Assembly: GCA_963662175.1 (NCBI GenBank)
Contig: OY759218.1
Span: forward strand, 2,170,001 to 2,234,000
Source of the DNA: Aradus depressus
Taxonomy: Eukaryota; Arthropoda; Insecta; Hemiptera; Aradidae
Length of the DNA: 64,000 nucleotides
Direction of reading: 5' to 3'
The first letter of the stretch is position 1; the number at the start of each line of letters is the position of its first letter. This document shows positions 53,131 to 64,000 of the stretch, one piece after another. The notes beneath the pieces are model-generated. The model worked only from the letters and a program-made list of their open reading frames with translations. It made no database searches and was not told the origin of the DNA. A program made the translations under genes and the position numbers.

Positions 53131-53256
53131 TTTTTTAATTAAATAAAAATTGACATAACTATTTTTTAAAACGCTTCCGGAAGTGTCTTTATCACAACGA
53201 TGTTTCGGGACGTTCTTACGTCCCTTCTTCATCAGGTCCCAATGTGCGAGATATAG
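53131..53256 (-). repeat. Repeat with hammerhead-like motif, copy 1
   Basis: On the minus strand CTGATGA (53229-53235) is followed by GGGACGT-AAGA-ACGTCCC, a perfect 7-bp stem, then GAAAC (about 53202-53206). This resembles the core of a hammerhead ribozyme, except for 4 extra bases before the stem. A related copy lies at 59951-60160. Such motifs are known in Penelope-like retroelements, but no PLE RT is seen here. Confidence 0.5.
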
Positions 53257-55300
53257 AAAAGAAAAAGAAAACAATGTAACTATAACAATATATAAAAAAT
53301 AAAATAATTATATATGAACAATAAACAATTTTAAATAAATAAATAGGTTCATAAAATAATAATAAGAAATAAACAACAAATTATGTTTTTTTTAAATAAT
53401 AATATATTGTTTCTGAATATTATAAAAAAAAGAAAATAAATAATAAAAATACTTTAAATAATATACCAAAAGAAATAAAATAAATTAGTACACAAATAGT
53501 GAAAAATAATGATAAACATAACTTACATTTGACTGACCTTTTAAAGTTTGGAGGAACTCTGCCCAAAAAATGAAAATGAAAGCTTTGTATCAAATAATGT
53601 TTTTGGATATGAAACGCGATTTTTTATTGTGATTATTTTATTATTTTTTAACAGTGAGAATAAAATTCCGTTCCCGTGTAAAGGGTTTCCTCTAACCTAA
53701 ACATTTTTAGTTGAAGTTTAAAATTTTTTATTGTATCGACTTTAAGAAGTGGGGAAGAGCATTAGTAAATTACTCATGACTAGCATTAAATAAATTAATT
53801 CCTTTATGAGTTATACTTCAAACAGAGAAGAGCAATGTTTAGTTATTCGAAAGTCTTCTTTCTTCCTGGTATCGTAATCATGACTAGTATTGTAGAGGGA
53901 AAATATTTTTATTTTTGCTAATAGAAATGGAATGCATTACGAAATCAATGGAGTACACAGTTCGTCACGAAGTTTATTTCAACAAATAATGGAAACAAAC
54001 AAATTTAAGGCATATGAGAAATACCTAATGACCTAAAACACTGCACATTAATAACTTATAATTATAATAAGTTATCAAATACACACTATCTGATGTTGTT
54101 TGTTTTGAGACTCCAGGCTTCTAACTACAGAAGTCATATCGCCTATTTCGGAGCGCCCTTTTGTTGCTCTGGTAGACCTGAGCCCGACGCTATTGTCCGT
54201 TTGCTTCTTACTTCGAAATCTTAAAAAGATCGTGCCAAAGGAAACGTTGAACATTTTCATTCCATAATTAATATTTTCAGACTAAAAAAAAAAAGCATTA
54301 AGAATTATAAACAATATTACTCAAAGAACAAGCTGCAGAGAAATATTTAAACAACTTAAAATCCTGCCTTTGCCATCGGTGTATATACTTGAAACATTAA
54401 TGGTTATTAGGAAAAATGAAATTTTTTTTTCATTTATTTATTTGATATATTTACAATTAGTTAAAATTATGGTTCTATTTTAACTGCTTGTAAAAAAAAA
54501 AAAACAGTTTTTTTCATCAAATATACTAAAATCAAGAGTAAATAATAAATGACAGTTTTTTGAAGTTCCAGAAATTCTAATTTCCATGTTAAGAATTGAC
54601 TAAAAATTAATTTTAAAAAACTACTGGAGATTAACTTGATTTTAATACAGTCAAAGGGAAACTATCTAAATTAATCTTATTAGCAAGTATTTTTTACACT
54701 GAAAATTGCGGAAAAACATCACAAAAGCTTTAACCGTTTTTGAGTAAACGGCCTAGGAAACCAAAGGATCAGCCGGTATATATATTTTCCACGTTCAACC
54801 CGATAACAATTCCTCAACGGGGATATTTAACGCTCAAAATGGGATAAATCCCTCAAATTGGAAACACTGGTCACGAGGCAATGAGGTATGGAAAGGCGCG
54901 ACTAGCTCTGACAGCGGACTTCAATATGATTTAGTTGGCCTTGTGTTTGCTTCGTGAAAGTAATTGGCTAACAGCTAACCATGGAACCACTCCTAAGTTA
55001 TGTGAACTGAGAGCCCCTTACAGTAGGTAAGGGAGAAAATAAAAGAGGAAAATAGTAATAATAATGTTGATTGACAGGACTGAGCCCAGTATATAATTTA
55101 CACTACTTACAATTTGTTATGTATAAATAATTTTCATAATTATAAAAAGGAAAAGATAAATTTGTAAAAATGCATATGTATAAAATGCAGTGTTCTGACT
55201 TATCGTTGTATCTCGAAAACTATTGAAGGAACAGTTGAGATTGAAATGGACATTTCTCACATGATGAAAGCACCCACTAAAAAGAGATGTTCCACTAAAG
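53257..55300. other. AT-rich sequence, one SINE scrap, no gene
   Basis: Low-complexity A/T with homopolymers. The only recognisable piece is a SINE body fragment at 54105-54200 (agaagtcatatcgcctattt, ctctggtagacctgagcccg). Otherwise nothing seen. Confidence 0.5.
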
Positions 55301-55808
55301 ATATATATGCTACGGGTAAAGTTAGATTAACGGTTAAACCTAGGATTACCCGGGTAAACCTAGTAGTACCCGCTGCCGCTTGGTTAAAGTCCGAAATATA
55401 GTTGAAATAGTTGACGTTTCGGGCTTTACCCGGGTAAAGTATATGTTAAAGCTAGAACCTGTACTACTTCAAATATAGGAACGACGGGAGGGGCAGATAT
55501 ATCGTCCCGCCGGCGGAACGCCAGCAAATACGCCCCCAAATTTTGTAATATTTCGGTTTATGTTTGTTCTAGGAATTTATGTACCCAGATGAATGATTAT
55601 CGCTGTTAGACAGCTTACAACAATGGAAATTGAGGTGTGGTCGAGCTAATTAATAAGTACCTAATCTTTATAGTGGAACATACGTCCACTAATGGCCTTG
55701 TCATTATTAGTATACCCAACTTTAACCAAGCGGCAGCGGGTACTACTAGGTTTACCCGGGTAATCCTAGGTTTAACCGTTAATCTAACTTTACCCATAAC
55801 ATATATAT
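55301..55808. mobile_element. MITE with ~98-bp terminal inverted repeats
   Basis: The left end gggtaaagttagattaacgg runs through tacccgggtaaacctagtag to cgcttggttaaagt (about 55398). The right end repeats this inverted from about 55713 to 55808. There are few mismatches. TA repeats flank both ends, consistent with a TA or TATA target. The ~310-bp interior has no transposase. Confidence 0.8.
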
Positions 55809-56960
55809 AACTACCTGTTTCGGCCTTACACCGTCAGGTCTAGTTTGTTTTATTTATTTATTACAAGTTTCCACAATATGTCCGCGTTCCTCAACTTAGA
55901 AAAAGAGATGTTTCAAAATCCCACTCTGAAGGGGGTAAAGGGAGTCAACCTGCTAGCTCTTTAGCGGCTCATCGGATTCTCATAAAATTTCATTTATAGC
56001 ATCCTTATAAGCCAGGGTCAGACATAAGCCACGTCATATCTCAACATTTTGAATTTTGAGCAAGAGGGGGTTTGTGTAGGGGGGGGGGGGGGGGGTGAAA
56101 ATAATTAGCTGAACAGTAAGATATTCAAGAGAAGAATTCGAAAATGTACATAATGTTCTTTGCGGTGGTGGGGAATCTAATCAGTTTCAGGTAAAGAGAT
56201 ATATCACTCAAAATTTGGAAGCAAAAAAGAAAAGCATAGGTCCCCCCTCCTCTCAAGCAAATATAATTTAATTTTTCGACCTCCCCCTCTCCCCCTCCTC
56301 GTTCAACCTTTTGATATGCTCATGACCTATGTTTGAACCGGGCTTATGAAGATGGTACGTGTGACATTTCAATAGAATCCGATCCACCGTTTAATTATTT
56401 ATTCATTTTATGTTCTGCCCTTACCCAGCAAAAGGGAGGTTGTTCAATCAAAATTTAAAAAATGAGGCTTCGAGGTGCAAAGGTAGAAAACTAGGAGCAA
56501 CTAAATTTAAATTTAAGATATCGCGAAACGCCAGACATATACAAACTCTTTTATTGTTGTAGGGAAGAGAAGATTGAACAGTCTAAACAACATACAGACT
56601 GCCCCAAAAAAAAGTGGCGCACTTTGAAAATTATACTTATTTTTGTTTTATTATTTTGTGACAGCAAATCTTTGTTTTTACTTTTAAAAACAACATATTT
56701 GAAAAAAAACTTTTTTGTTCTTAATCCTTATTTGTAATAAATAAATAAACTTTTTGAAGTATTGTTTATTCCATTGCCCAACTTATAAGTTCTTATTTGT
56801 ATAGAAATACTGTAGATTAAATTTATATAATCCTCTCTTTACTTATTCATCGAGTGAACAACCGGAATCAAATTCATCTACAGTAAACAAAAACAACTTC
56901 AATTTGAATATTTTTGATTGGAAACAGAAGTAAAAAATATAATTATTTCTTGACTAACAT
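55809..56960. repeat. Hammerhead-like repeat scrap and diverged Helitron unit
   Basis: 55810-55850 has a degenerate CTGA...GGCCGAAAC arrangement on the minus strand. It is followed by aagtttccacaatatgtccg (55865-), a sequence found again after the hairpin at 58278-58424. At 55960-56100 a diverged unit of the Helitron interior (ctcatcggattctcataaaa, and a G run) is seen. 56597-56630 looks like a Tc1/mariner-type end (cccaaaaaaaagtggcgcac). No gene. Confidence 0.4.
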
Positions 56961-57510
56961 TCATTTTCGTATAAATGGCTTTAGTGGTGGATGCGAGTAG
57001 TCAGAGTTATGCTGCTCAGATTTTATGGTTGCCTGAGATGACCGTCCGAAGGGCTGAGATACCGGGAGACTGCACTCTGCACGAGAAGACCAGGATCAGG
57101 TCGCCCGAGAGCGACAACGCCAACAGACGACTAGTTTATCTGTATGCTAACTCCCCGGCTTCTGAGACAATTCAACGACTTGGAATGGTCCGCTGAGACA
57201 CCAAGTTGTCTGGTAATGGACTGTGATGACTTTGGACTGGCCAGGCTTCCACTTGGCTAACCTCCCATCTTCCCTGGCTGACTCACCAAGTTGCCTGGTA
57301 ATGGACTGTGATGGCTTTGGACTGGCCAGGCTTCCACTTGGCTAACCTCCCATCTTCCCTGGCTGACTCACCAAGTTGCCCCGACTCCTACTGTTGGCGT
57401 CACACACTGTCTGGACGTGGAAGGCGAGGCCAGGGTGGGGCGACCTTGGTCCCGCCGCTCTCCGACCAGTTCTTCAGAAGGCTTCCACTCAGGTAGGTCC
57501 CTTTCTATCC
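56961..57510 (+). other. GC-rich island with 85-bp tandem duplication
   Basis: The base composition is clearly more GC-rich than its surroundings. From 57199 an 85-bp unit (caccaagttg ... tccctggctgact) is present twice plus a third start at 57369. ORFs of 73 and 62 codons have no recognised domain. A donor-like cactcag|gtaggt at about 57490 could end an untranslated exon, but this is weak. Confidence 0.4.
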
Positions 57511-58277
57511 TTCCATCCAAACAATCTTAGCAAGTAATAAATCTATTTATTTGTACTTTTAATTAATTTTTTTGGTACCTAAGATTTGCACCAATTCCAT
57601 AGGGCCGGAAAGAAGTAATCAAGGCGTAAGTAAATTCAATTAGAGGAAAAATTGCGAAAATGCCATTTATTAATTATTCCATGACCATGATGAATATATT
57701 GCCTTGAAATTTATTTGAGGATTCAAAACCTTCTAAATACGAAATCTTCCGATTATTAGTCAAATCGATCAAGAAGAAGGGAGAGACTAAAACCCTAATT
57801 ATTGCTGATGTAATTAACTACGCGAAATTTAAGTGAGAATTGAGAAGATCATCGAACAATTTTTAGTCGAATCAAAAAGAGAAGGGTTTAAAAGGAAAGC
57901 GAACTTACTTTGTTTTATAAATAATACGAGCTAGGGTAGCTAGCCTGGGACACTTGATATGAAACCCCAATATTCTACATTTTTTGAAAACTTGGTCACG
58001 ATACTTTTCGTAGAGAATGATAGCAGGTCTTGAGTGACACCTCATTCGATCTTACAAATGAAAGGTAAGTTCTGAACTTCCTTCTGTTTTTTAGTGGAGG
58101 GGGTAGATATTGTTTACGAGTCCTTTGGTTTAGAGCTCTAAAATGGGTGGACATCCAACATGGCTTTAGGTAATAATAATATTGTAAAAAATATAAGGAA
58201 ATGAGTCACATTCTTACAATCAACTTATATTTTCGCAGAACACCAAATTATCTTATTTAATGTTAAATAAATAGAAC
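57511..58277. other. No feature seen
   Basis: AT-rich sequence without long ORFs. Words such as attgctgatgtaattaacta hint at another degraded copy of repeat family R. Confidence 0.35.
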
Positions 58278-58468
58278 ATACTTATTTTTGAATTATTGTC
58301 AATTCCACAAAAATGGTATACATATACTACCAGTTTCGGCGATACACCATCATCAGGTTGCTGAAACCGGTAGTGTATGTATACAATTTTCCTGGAACAG
58401 ACAATATATCAAAAATAAGTATTTTTTATATTATAAGTTTCCACAATATATCCGCGTTCCTCAACTTA
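58278..58468 (-). repeat. Long hairpin repeat with hammerhead-like motif
   Basis: Arms 58278-58337 and 58363-58424 are inverted copies (acttatttttgaattattgt; ggtatacatatactaccagt). On the minus strand the loop side reads CTGATGAT-GGTG-TAT-CGCC-GAAAC, a 4-bp stem between hammerhead-like boxes. It is followed by aagtttccacaatatatccg, also seen at 55865. No coding. Confidence 0.55.
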
Positions 58469-59511
58469 AGTTTTTTTAAGTGTTTTTTCACCTGAGCTGA
58501 ACAAAAATATATCCCCAAATATTTTTCTCACAACTAATATTTAGAAAAAAATATATTTTTAAAATTCGCTGGCAATATAGATCATGTGGCTACAACCGCG
58601 AACACGGATAATGAACTTAAATTATTTTCTGTGAAGAGACAACGCCAACGCTAGTTTTGGAGTAGACAAAACTTTCTATTCTAGCTAAAGTGGAGAGTGA
58701 ACTTTCCCTGTCTCTGTACGCCCACCATATCTACCGCCCCTTATAAAAGACAAATGTTATGTCTGCACTCATCCTACTCGAAGGAACTTCTAGACCCCCT
58801 AAAAACCTGAAACTTTACTTGCCATTGCCTTTTGTATATTATCTTCTTCACGTAAAGGGAAATCAGAAAACTCGAAATTACTGAATGTGCATCAAACACA
58901 ACAGCCGAGGGTAATTCAACTTTCGGCATTTTTTTCGCTAACTGTTGATTTACGGACGACTTTTTAATATATTATTACAAAAAATGTTTCGGAAGAGATC
59001 TAAACACATTTGTGGTAAAGATCACAAATGCCAGCGAAGATTCTCGGGCTGGAGGGGGGAGGGGAGGGCGGAGCCGCCCCGTCAGTATTGACGGCAGGGG
59101 CGGGGCCCTTAGTGTGAAATAAGAATTATTTAATATATAGAATAGTTATTTTATATATAGGTTAGTTAGCATGAATGTAATTTATTACTGTTATTTAAAA
59201 CTGTAATTGCATCAAACAATTAACATATCAATGATCAATCTCAACATATCTAAATATAAAAAATAACTTTAAATGAAGTGGGAGAAATAGAGCAGCAACT
59301 AAAGAATGCAATATTATTAGAAATTTCCTTAAACGTCACAAACTTGTTATATATATTTTAAATTTTATAGATACTCGGGACGGGCTTGCAGCCCAAACGT
59401 GTTTATAGAAAAAATAATTTTAAATAAAGTGGGAGGAAAAGAGCTGGAACTGAAAAATACAACAATATATAATATATTTTTATATATTATAACAATATAT
59501 ATACCTATTTA
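58469..59511. other. No gene; short GC-rich patch
   Basis: AT-rich with a small G/C-rich patch at 59050-59110 (ggggcggggccc). Nothing recognisable. Confidence 0.4.
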
Positions 59512-61411
59512 TCTATATAATAAAAATGACTGCCTATTTTTGCTAAGCGCAAAACTCGAGAACGGCTGGACCAATTCGGTTAATTTTTTTTTTCAAATAT
59601 TCGTTAAAGTCCGAGGAAGGTTCTCATGAAGAGAGTTCCTAGCGGTCAACTGGAGGGGGGGGGGGCCTAAGCACAAAAATTGCCCTAGCGCATTAACGGA
59701 TGGACGGATTATCATGAAATTTCACATGTAGTATTCTTAAAATCCAAGTTAAGAAATAGGCTATGTGGCGTCCATGAATTTTGAACGGTAGGGGGGGTTG
59801 TAAGGGGGGCCTAAATATAAAGATAGTGCTAAGTCATTAACGGATGATCGGATTGTCATGGAAGTTTATATGTAGTTTTCTTAAAGGCCAAATTGAAAAA
59901 TACGCTACGTGACATTTCAAAATTTTGAACGGGAGGGGGGGTTGTGGGGGCTATATCTCGCCACATTGGGACCTTATGATGGGATGTAAGAACGTCCCGA
60001 AACATCGTTGGGGGATAAAGACACTTCCGAAGAGTTTTCTTTGAAAAATAGTTACCTATCTTAATTCTTATTAAATTGAAAAATGTGTCTGCTTATTATG
60101 AACGTATCTTGTATTATTATTTTTTTATTTTTATTTTTTTTTATTTTTATTTTTTATAGATTGTCATGGAATTTCATATGTAGTATTCTTAGAAGGCAAA
60201 TTGAAAAATACGCTATGTGAAATCTCAAAATTTTGAAAGGCAGTGGGGGTTGTGGGGGTAGGCCCAAATATAAAGATAGTGTTGTCATTAACGGATGCTC
60301 ATATTGTCATGGATGTTTATATGTAGTTTTCTTAAAGGCCAAATTGAAAAATAAGCTATGTGGCATTTAAAAATTTTGAACGGGAGGGGGGTTGTGGGGG
60401 TAGGCCTAAATATAAAGAATCATTAACGGATGACTGGATTGTCATGGAATTTCATATGTAGTATTCTTAAAGGCCAAATAAAAAAATAGGGTGTGTGACG
60501 TCACAAAAATCGTGAACGTGAGGGGAGTTGTGGGGGTAGGCCTAAATATAAAGATAGTGATCGGTCATTCGGTCAACAGATGATCGAATTGTCATGGAAT
60601 TTCACATGTAGTATTTTTAAAGGCGAAATAGAAAAATACACTATGTGAAATCTCAAAAATTTGAACGGGAGGTGGGGTTGCAATGGGGGCAAAGCATGCA
60701 AATTGTTTTAGCGCAAAATTGTGAACGGAAGGGGGGTTGTGGGTAAAGATCGGATTGTCATGGAATTTCATATGTAGTATTTATAAAGGCCAAATAAAAA
60801 AAAAAGGTGTGTGACGTCACAAAATAGTGAACGTGAGGGTGGGTTGTGGGGGTAGGCCTAAATATAAAGATAGTGCTGTCAACGGATGAAGGCGAAATAG
60901 AAAAATACAGGGGAGGGGGGGGGGGGGGGGCGCTAAGCATAAAAATAATACTGACTCATTAAAGGTAATCGGATTCTCATGAAATTTCACAAGTAGTAGT
61001 AGTAACTACGTACTAGCTGTGGGGTCCGCCGTTGCAAGGTACATACTAGCTGTGATGCCCAGCGTTTCTAACTACGTACTATCTGTGGGGTCCGCACAGC
61101 GGCTGTGGGATCCGCACATTTGTGGTCACAAGCGTTCTTAAGTACGCACTGGCTAGAACGGCCAGTGACTCTAAGTATTCACTAGCTGTGGTTTCCGCCG
61201 TTGAATGGCGCGTACTAGCTAAGGTGCCCAGGGGTCCTAAAAAGTTACTAGCTGGGATGTCTGCCGTTGAAGGACTATAAGCCTTATTCCGTATGAATAA
61301 TTGAAAATTATAACATCATGAATTTACTGTTGAAAAATTGAATAGGATTCGAACGAGAGATATTAGGAGAAAAGTCAAAGTTCCTCGGGCAACGCCGGGT
61401 ATTACTGCTAG
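59512..61411 (+). mobile_element. Helitron-like non-autonomous element, copy 2
   Basis: Same 5' end as 26745 (TCTATATAATAAAAATG after A). The 3' end is TACTGCTAG before T, with a GC hairpin just upstream (ccgggtattactgctag; CGGGC...GCCGGG side by side at 61386-61400). The interior has at least six units of ~125-150 bp with gatcggattgtcatggaatt, a caaaattttgaacgggaggg word and a G-rich ggttgtgggggtaggcc word. A segment at 59951-60160 is an insertion of the hammerhead-like repeat. No helicase/Rep ORF. Confidence 0.75.
59951..60160 (+). repeat. Repeat with hammerhead-like motif, copy 2 (inside Helitron)
   Basis: Related to 53131-53256 in the opposite orientation: cttatgatgggatgtaagaa then cgtcccgaaacatcg. 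Here the first box is mutated (CTTATGA). It interrupts a Helitron unit between gttgtggggg and attgtcatgg. Confidence 0.55.
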
Positions 61412-62908
61412 TTTATTTAATATAATTTGATATTCTATAAAGGTGGCGAGGGTGGAGGGGCACCGCCCCCACGGAGAGTTAATACTAGTAATTTCCTGCC
61501 ACCACTGAGATTTGCAATACAGTTATTGGTTCTGCCAGGAGCGTGACGGGTTCGCCCCCTCCCTGATATGTTTCAACCTACGCCCATGCTCATATAACAT
61601 ACATAAATAAAAATGAAAAAAAAAAAGAAGCAACTTTCCTTACTTTTTTCCTTGTCTTTATTTTTATGCTTATTTTCCTTGTTTACGTCGTTGCATCTGC
61701 TTTGGTTGATGGCTATTGGTCATAAAGCCACCAGCAGGGAACCCGCCATTTTGGAGAGAGTGCGGGGGGGTCGGCTCCCTGCATTCTACTTCCCCAGTTA
61801 TACGAAATATAGGGGAAGTTAAATAATTGGTTAAAAATTCGTTAAGTTGAAATTTGAATTAATCAACTCATGTTTCCGCTCTACCTCTAAAACCAATTGA
61901 CCGATTTGGCTGAAAATCAATAGATGTCTTACTCTGAGAATTCTCAATCCTCATGCAGAATGTCTCGTCAATACGTGCATTTTTTGCTTATAAACGTTTT
62001 CGACACGATCATCCGATAAAAGGGTGTCCAGATACTGATTTTCTTTCGGGAGTTATCATGTCCAGAATCATGCAGACTAAATTTCTGTTAATCAGCATTT
62101 TCAAAAACAAAAAATTAAAGATGGGTTAAGGTTTGACCTGCCTCATAACTGGAATTATCTCCAAAACCGGATTCCATTTAGTATTTTTTCTTTAACATGT
62201 AAATTGATAAAGAAAAAAGTTGTCGACCGTTATAATTTGTTAAATATCTTTCGATGAGCTGGACAAAAACATCGATAGAAATAAATTCATGTTGCAACGA
62301 ATATTTTAGAACACCTGTGAAGAACTAATGGAATGTAAAGAACAAAAGATCAATTGTAACGAAATAAATCATCAGACATTAATAACATCATAGATCGTAG
62401 AAGTATCCTTATAGAACTAGAGTTGAAGGAATCTCAGGCCTGGTACCAGCTGTAATTCGTAACTGGATAAAGAAACGTCCTAGATGCAGTTTTCTTCATT
62501 TGGTTTCGCTTGGTGAGTATCACCTAGCCGGTACTTCCCTAGAACGAATTAACTAATTAACTGTTCGCCTTCCTCCAAAACCAGTCGACCGTTTGCGCTA
62601 ATATTCAGCAGTTGACTTACGTAGGGCTTCCCAAATTCTCATACCAAAAATGTGAAAACGGCGACTGAACGTAAACACAATCTCTCTAGGTAGACAGATA
62701 AGATAGTTGAGGCACACTTCCTACCCAGAAAACAATTTCATCCTCATACTACTTTTCCAAGCAGTTTGATGTTTATTTAAACCTTTTCCTGGTCACATCT
62801 TGAAGGCCATCTCTTTCTAATTTCGTCATCAAATCTCCAATTATTAAAACTGAAACTGGTTTTATAAAAAAACTCTTTCTCTCCATTTATTGACTTTTAC
62901 ATAGAAAC
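61412..62908. repeat. Degenerate copies of repeat family R, otherwise no gene
   Basis: 61840-61990 and 62520-62720 carry aaccaattgaccgatttggc, ctagaacgaattaactaatt and related words of family R. An ORF at 61613-61822 with a hydrophobic N-terminus (poly-Lys then LLFSLSLFLCLFSL) is probably chance. Confidence 0.45.
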
Positions 62909-63090
62909 GAGAAACATTGCCTTCCCACTGTTTTATTTGCGACCAGAACAGGTTTTCAACGCAACAGCATCATCATCAGTGGCATATCCCCAACCGTATA
63001 GTGTAGAGTCTAAGGGACTATTGGCTAGTGGGATGTGCCACTGATGATGAACAGGTTCTGATCACAAATAAGTGGGAAGACAAGGTCCTT
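62909..63090. repeat. Long imperfect hairpin
   Basis: Arms such as attgccttcccactgtttta and its reverse near 63070-63088, and catcatcagtggcatatccc against gggatgtgccactgatgatg, form a ~180-bp foldback with an ~70-bp loop. It resembles the hairpin at 58278-58424. No coding. Confidence 0.55.
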
Positions 63091-64000
63091 TGTTTATCGT
63101 CCCACATCTTACAGTTATGTAATCGGTCAAAAGTTCAATGTTGAGTTTTCACGGCAATTTCATGTTTTCTGACCCCCGTTGTATCAAAAAATAAACTCTT
63201 CGGGGAATCACCGGCAATTAACAATTTAATCTTCACTCTCCCTCTTAAACCAAACTACCGAACCAGTTAAAATCAAAATTTGATTTTATGGGTTTATTTA
63301 ATGGTATCGTACTGCGGAACTTCTGAATCCTCAAACTAAATTCCGTGTTATAACATAAGGTTTAAGGTTAGGTTTTTTTTTTAATTTGACGATACCTATC
63401 GTATTAATTCTGTGGAAGGGAAGGGGAAACGAGAGAAGGGGGCTCGACCTAAATACCTCAATAACTGCCGATGTAATGAATATTTCGACACAAAATTTAG
63501 TATGAGGATTCAGAAGCCATATATAAGAGAAATATTGAGTTTTAGATTCACCGACCACTTTTTATTAATAATTTCTCCTATACAGGGTGTCCTTTTTAGA
63601 TGGCCCGGCTGAATTTCTCTTAAACCGATAACGTTATAAAAAAAATGAAAAATACGTATTTAATATTTTTCAGGCTAGTTTAATATTTCGAGTTGTTTTT
63701 GAAAAAAACATTGTAGGGGGTACCCCAGGACCAATACAACTTTAAAATTTCAAATAGGACCATATACCTTCCGATACATCATTTTAAAGGATTTTTATGC
63801 TGAAATCAATGGTGCAACCCGATTTTAAATTGGTCGAAAAATTATAAAGTTATGGTTCAAAATAAAAATAAAGAACACACATTTATTTTGTTTCGGTATT
63901 AATTCCAATAAACCTAATTTGCTTCCTAATTTTAGTAAAAACGTTAAATTGCAGAAATTTCCCCATCGTCCCCAAATGAACCACAAAACGTTTATTCGTG
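63091..64000. other. Repeat family R copy and a possible transposon end
   Basis: 63180-63560 contains family R words (ctgccgatgtaatgaatatt, gattcaccgaccactttt). At 63583 tacagggtgtcctttttaga begins a sequence of the kind that starts many arthropod TA-target elements. It runs off the window, so its other end cannot be checked. Confidence 0.4.

Overview
This is an AT-rich animal genomic window, most likely from an arthropod. It has eukaryotic introns with GT...AG sites, tRNA-derived SINEs, Gypsy-type LTR elements, an insect-errantivirus-like env remnant, two LINE families, Helitron-like elements and many MITEs. No bacterial genes, operons or CRISPR arrays are seen.

The one recognisable cellular gene is on the + strand: the 3' half of a MALT1-like (type 1) paracaspase. 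It is spread over six exons (416-608, 21792-22003, 22821-22910, 25239-25435, 35543-35632, 37971-38087) whose splice phases all match. The first exon here carries the catalytic His (GHG) and Cys (LDMC). The second and third finish the caspase-like fold, and the last three form the Ig3-like domain up to a stop at 38085-38087. The upstream part of the gene lies outside the window. About 900 coding bases occupy 37.7 kb because the introns are filled with repeats.

Intron 1 (609-21791) holds a nested, tandemly duplicated pair of LTR elements, all antisense to the gene. Element X (LTRs about 1.19 kb, gag-like ORFs, no pol, a tRNA-Lys-type primer site) was invaded in its leader by Gypsy element Y (gag, protease-RT-RNase H, integrase). 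One Y site now carries a solo LTR with a GAAT target duplication. The other carries a full-length but disabled Y. The X LTR plus its flank occurs twice, consistent with a tandem duplication whose junction shares ACTTA.

Introns 2-3 hold a 33-bp minisatellite, a dead LINE RT fragment and a cluster of MITEs. Intron 4 (25436-35542) holds a broken errantivirus-like env cut by a Helitron, then a near-complete LINE (LINE1) flanked by two near-identical 728-bp direct repeats. Its ORF1/ORF2 overlap contains a good candidate -1 frameshift signal. Intron 5 holds a SINE and a 36-bp minisatellite that seems to have grown from the end of a nearby dispersed repeat.

Downstream of the gene, 40165-50694 is a giant inverted repeat (foldback-like). 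A 5'-truncated I-like LINE (LINE2, with RNase H) sits in its left arm. From 51 kb to the end there is no recognisable gene. That stretch holds minisatellites, hammerhead-like repeat ends, a 0.5-kb MITE with about 98-bp TIRs, a 1.9-kb Helitron-like element with G-rich internal repeats, and degraded dispersed repeats.
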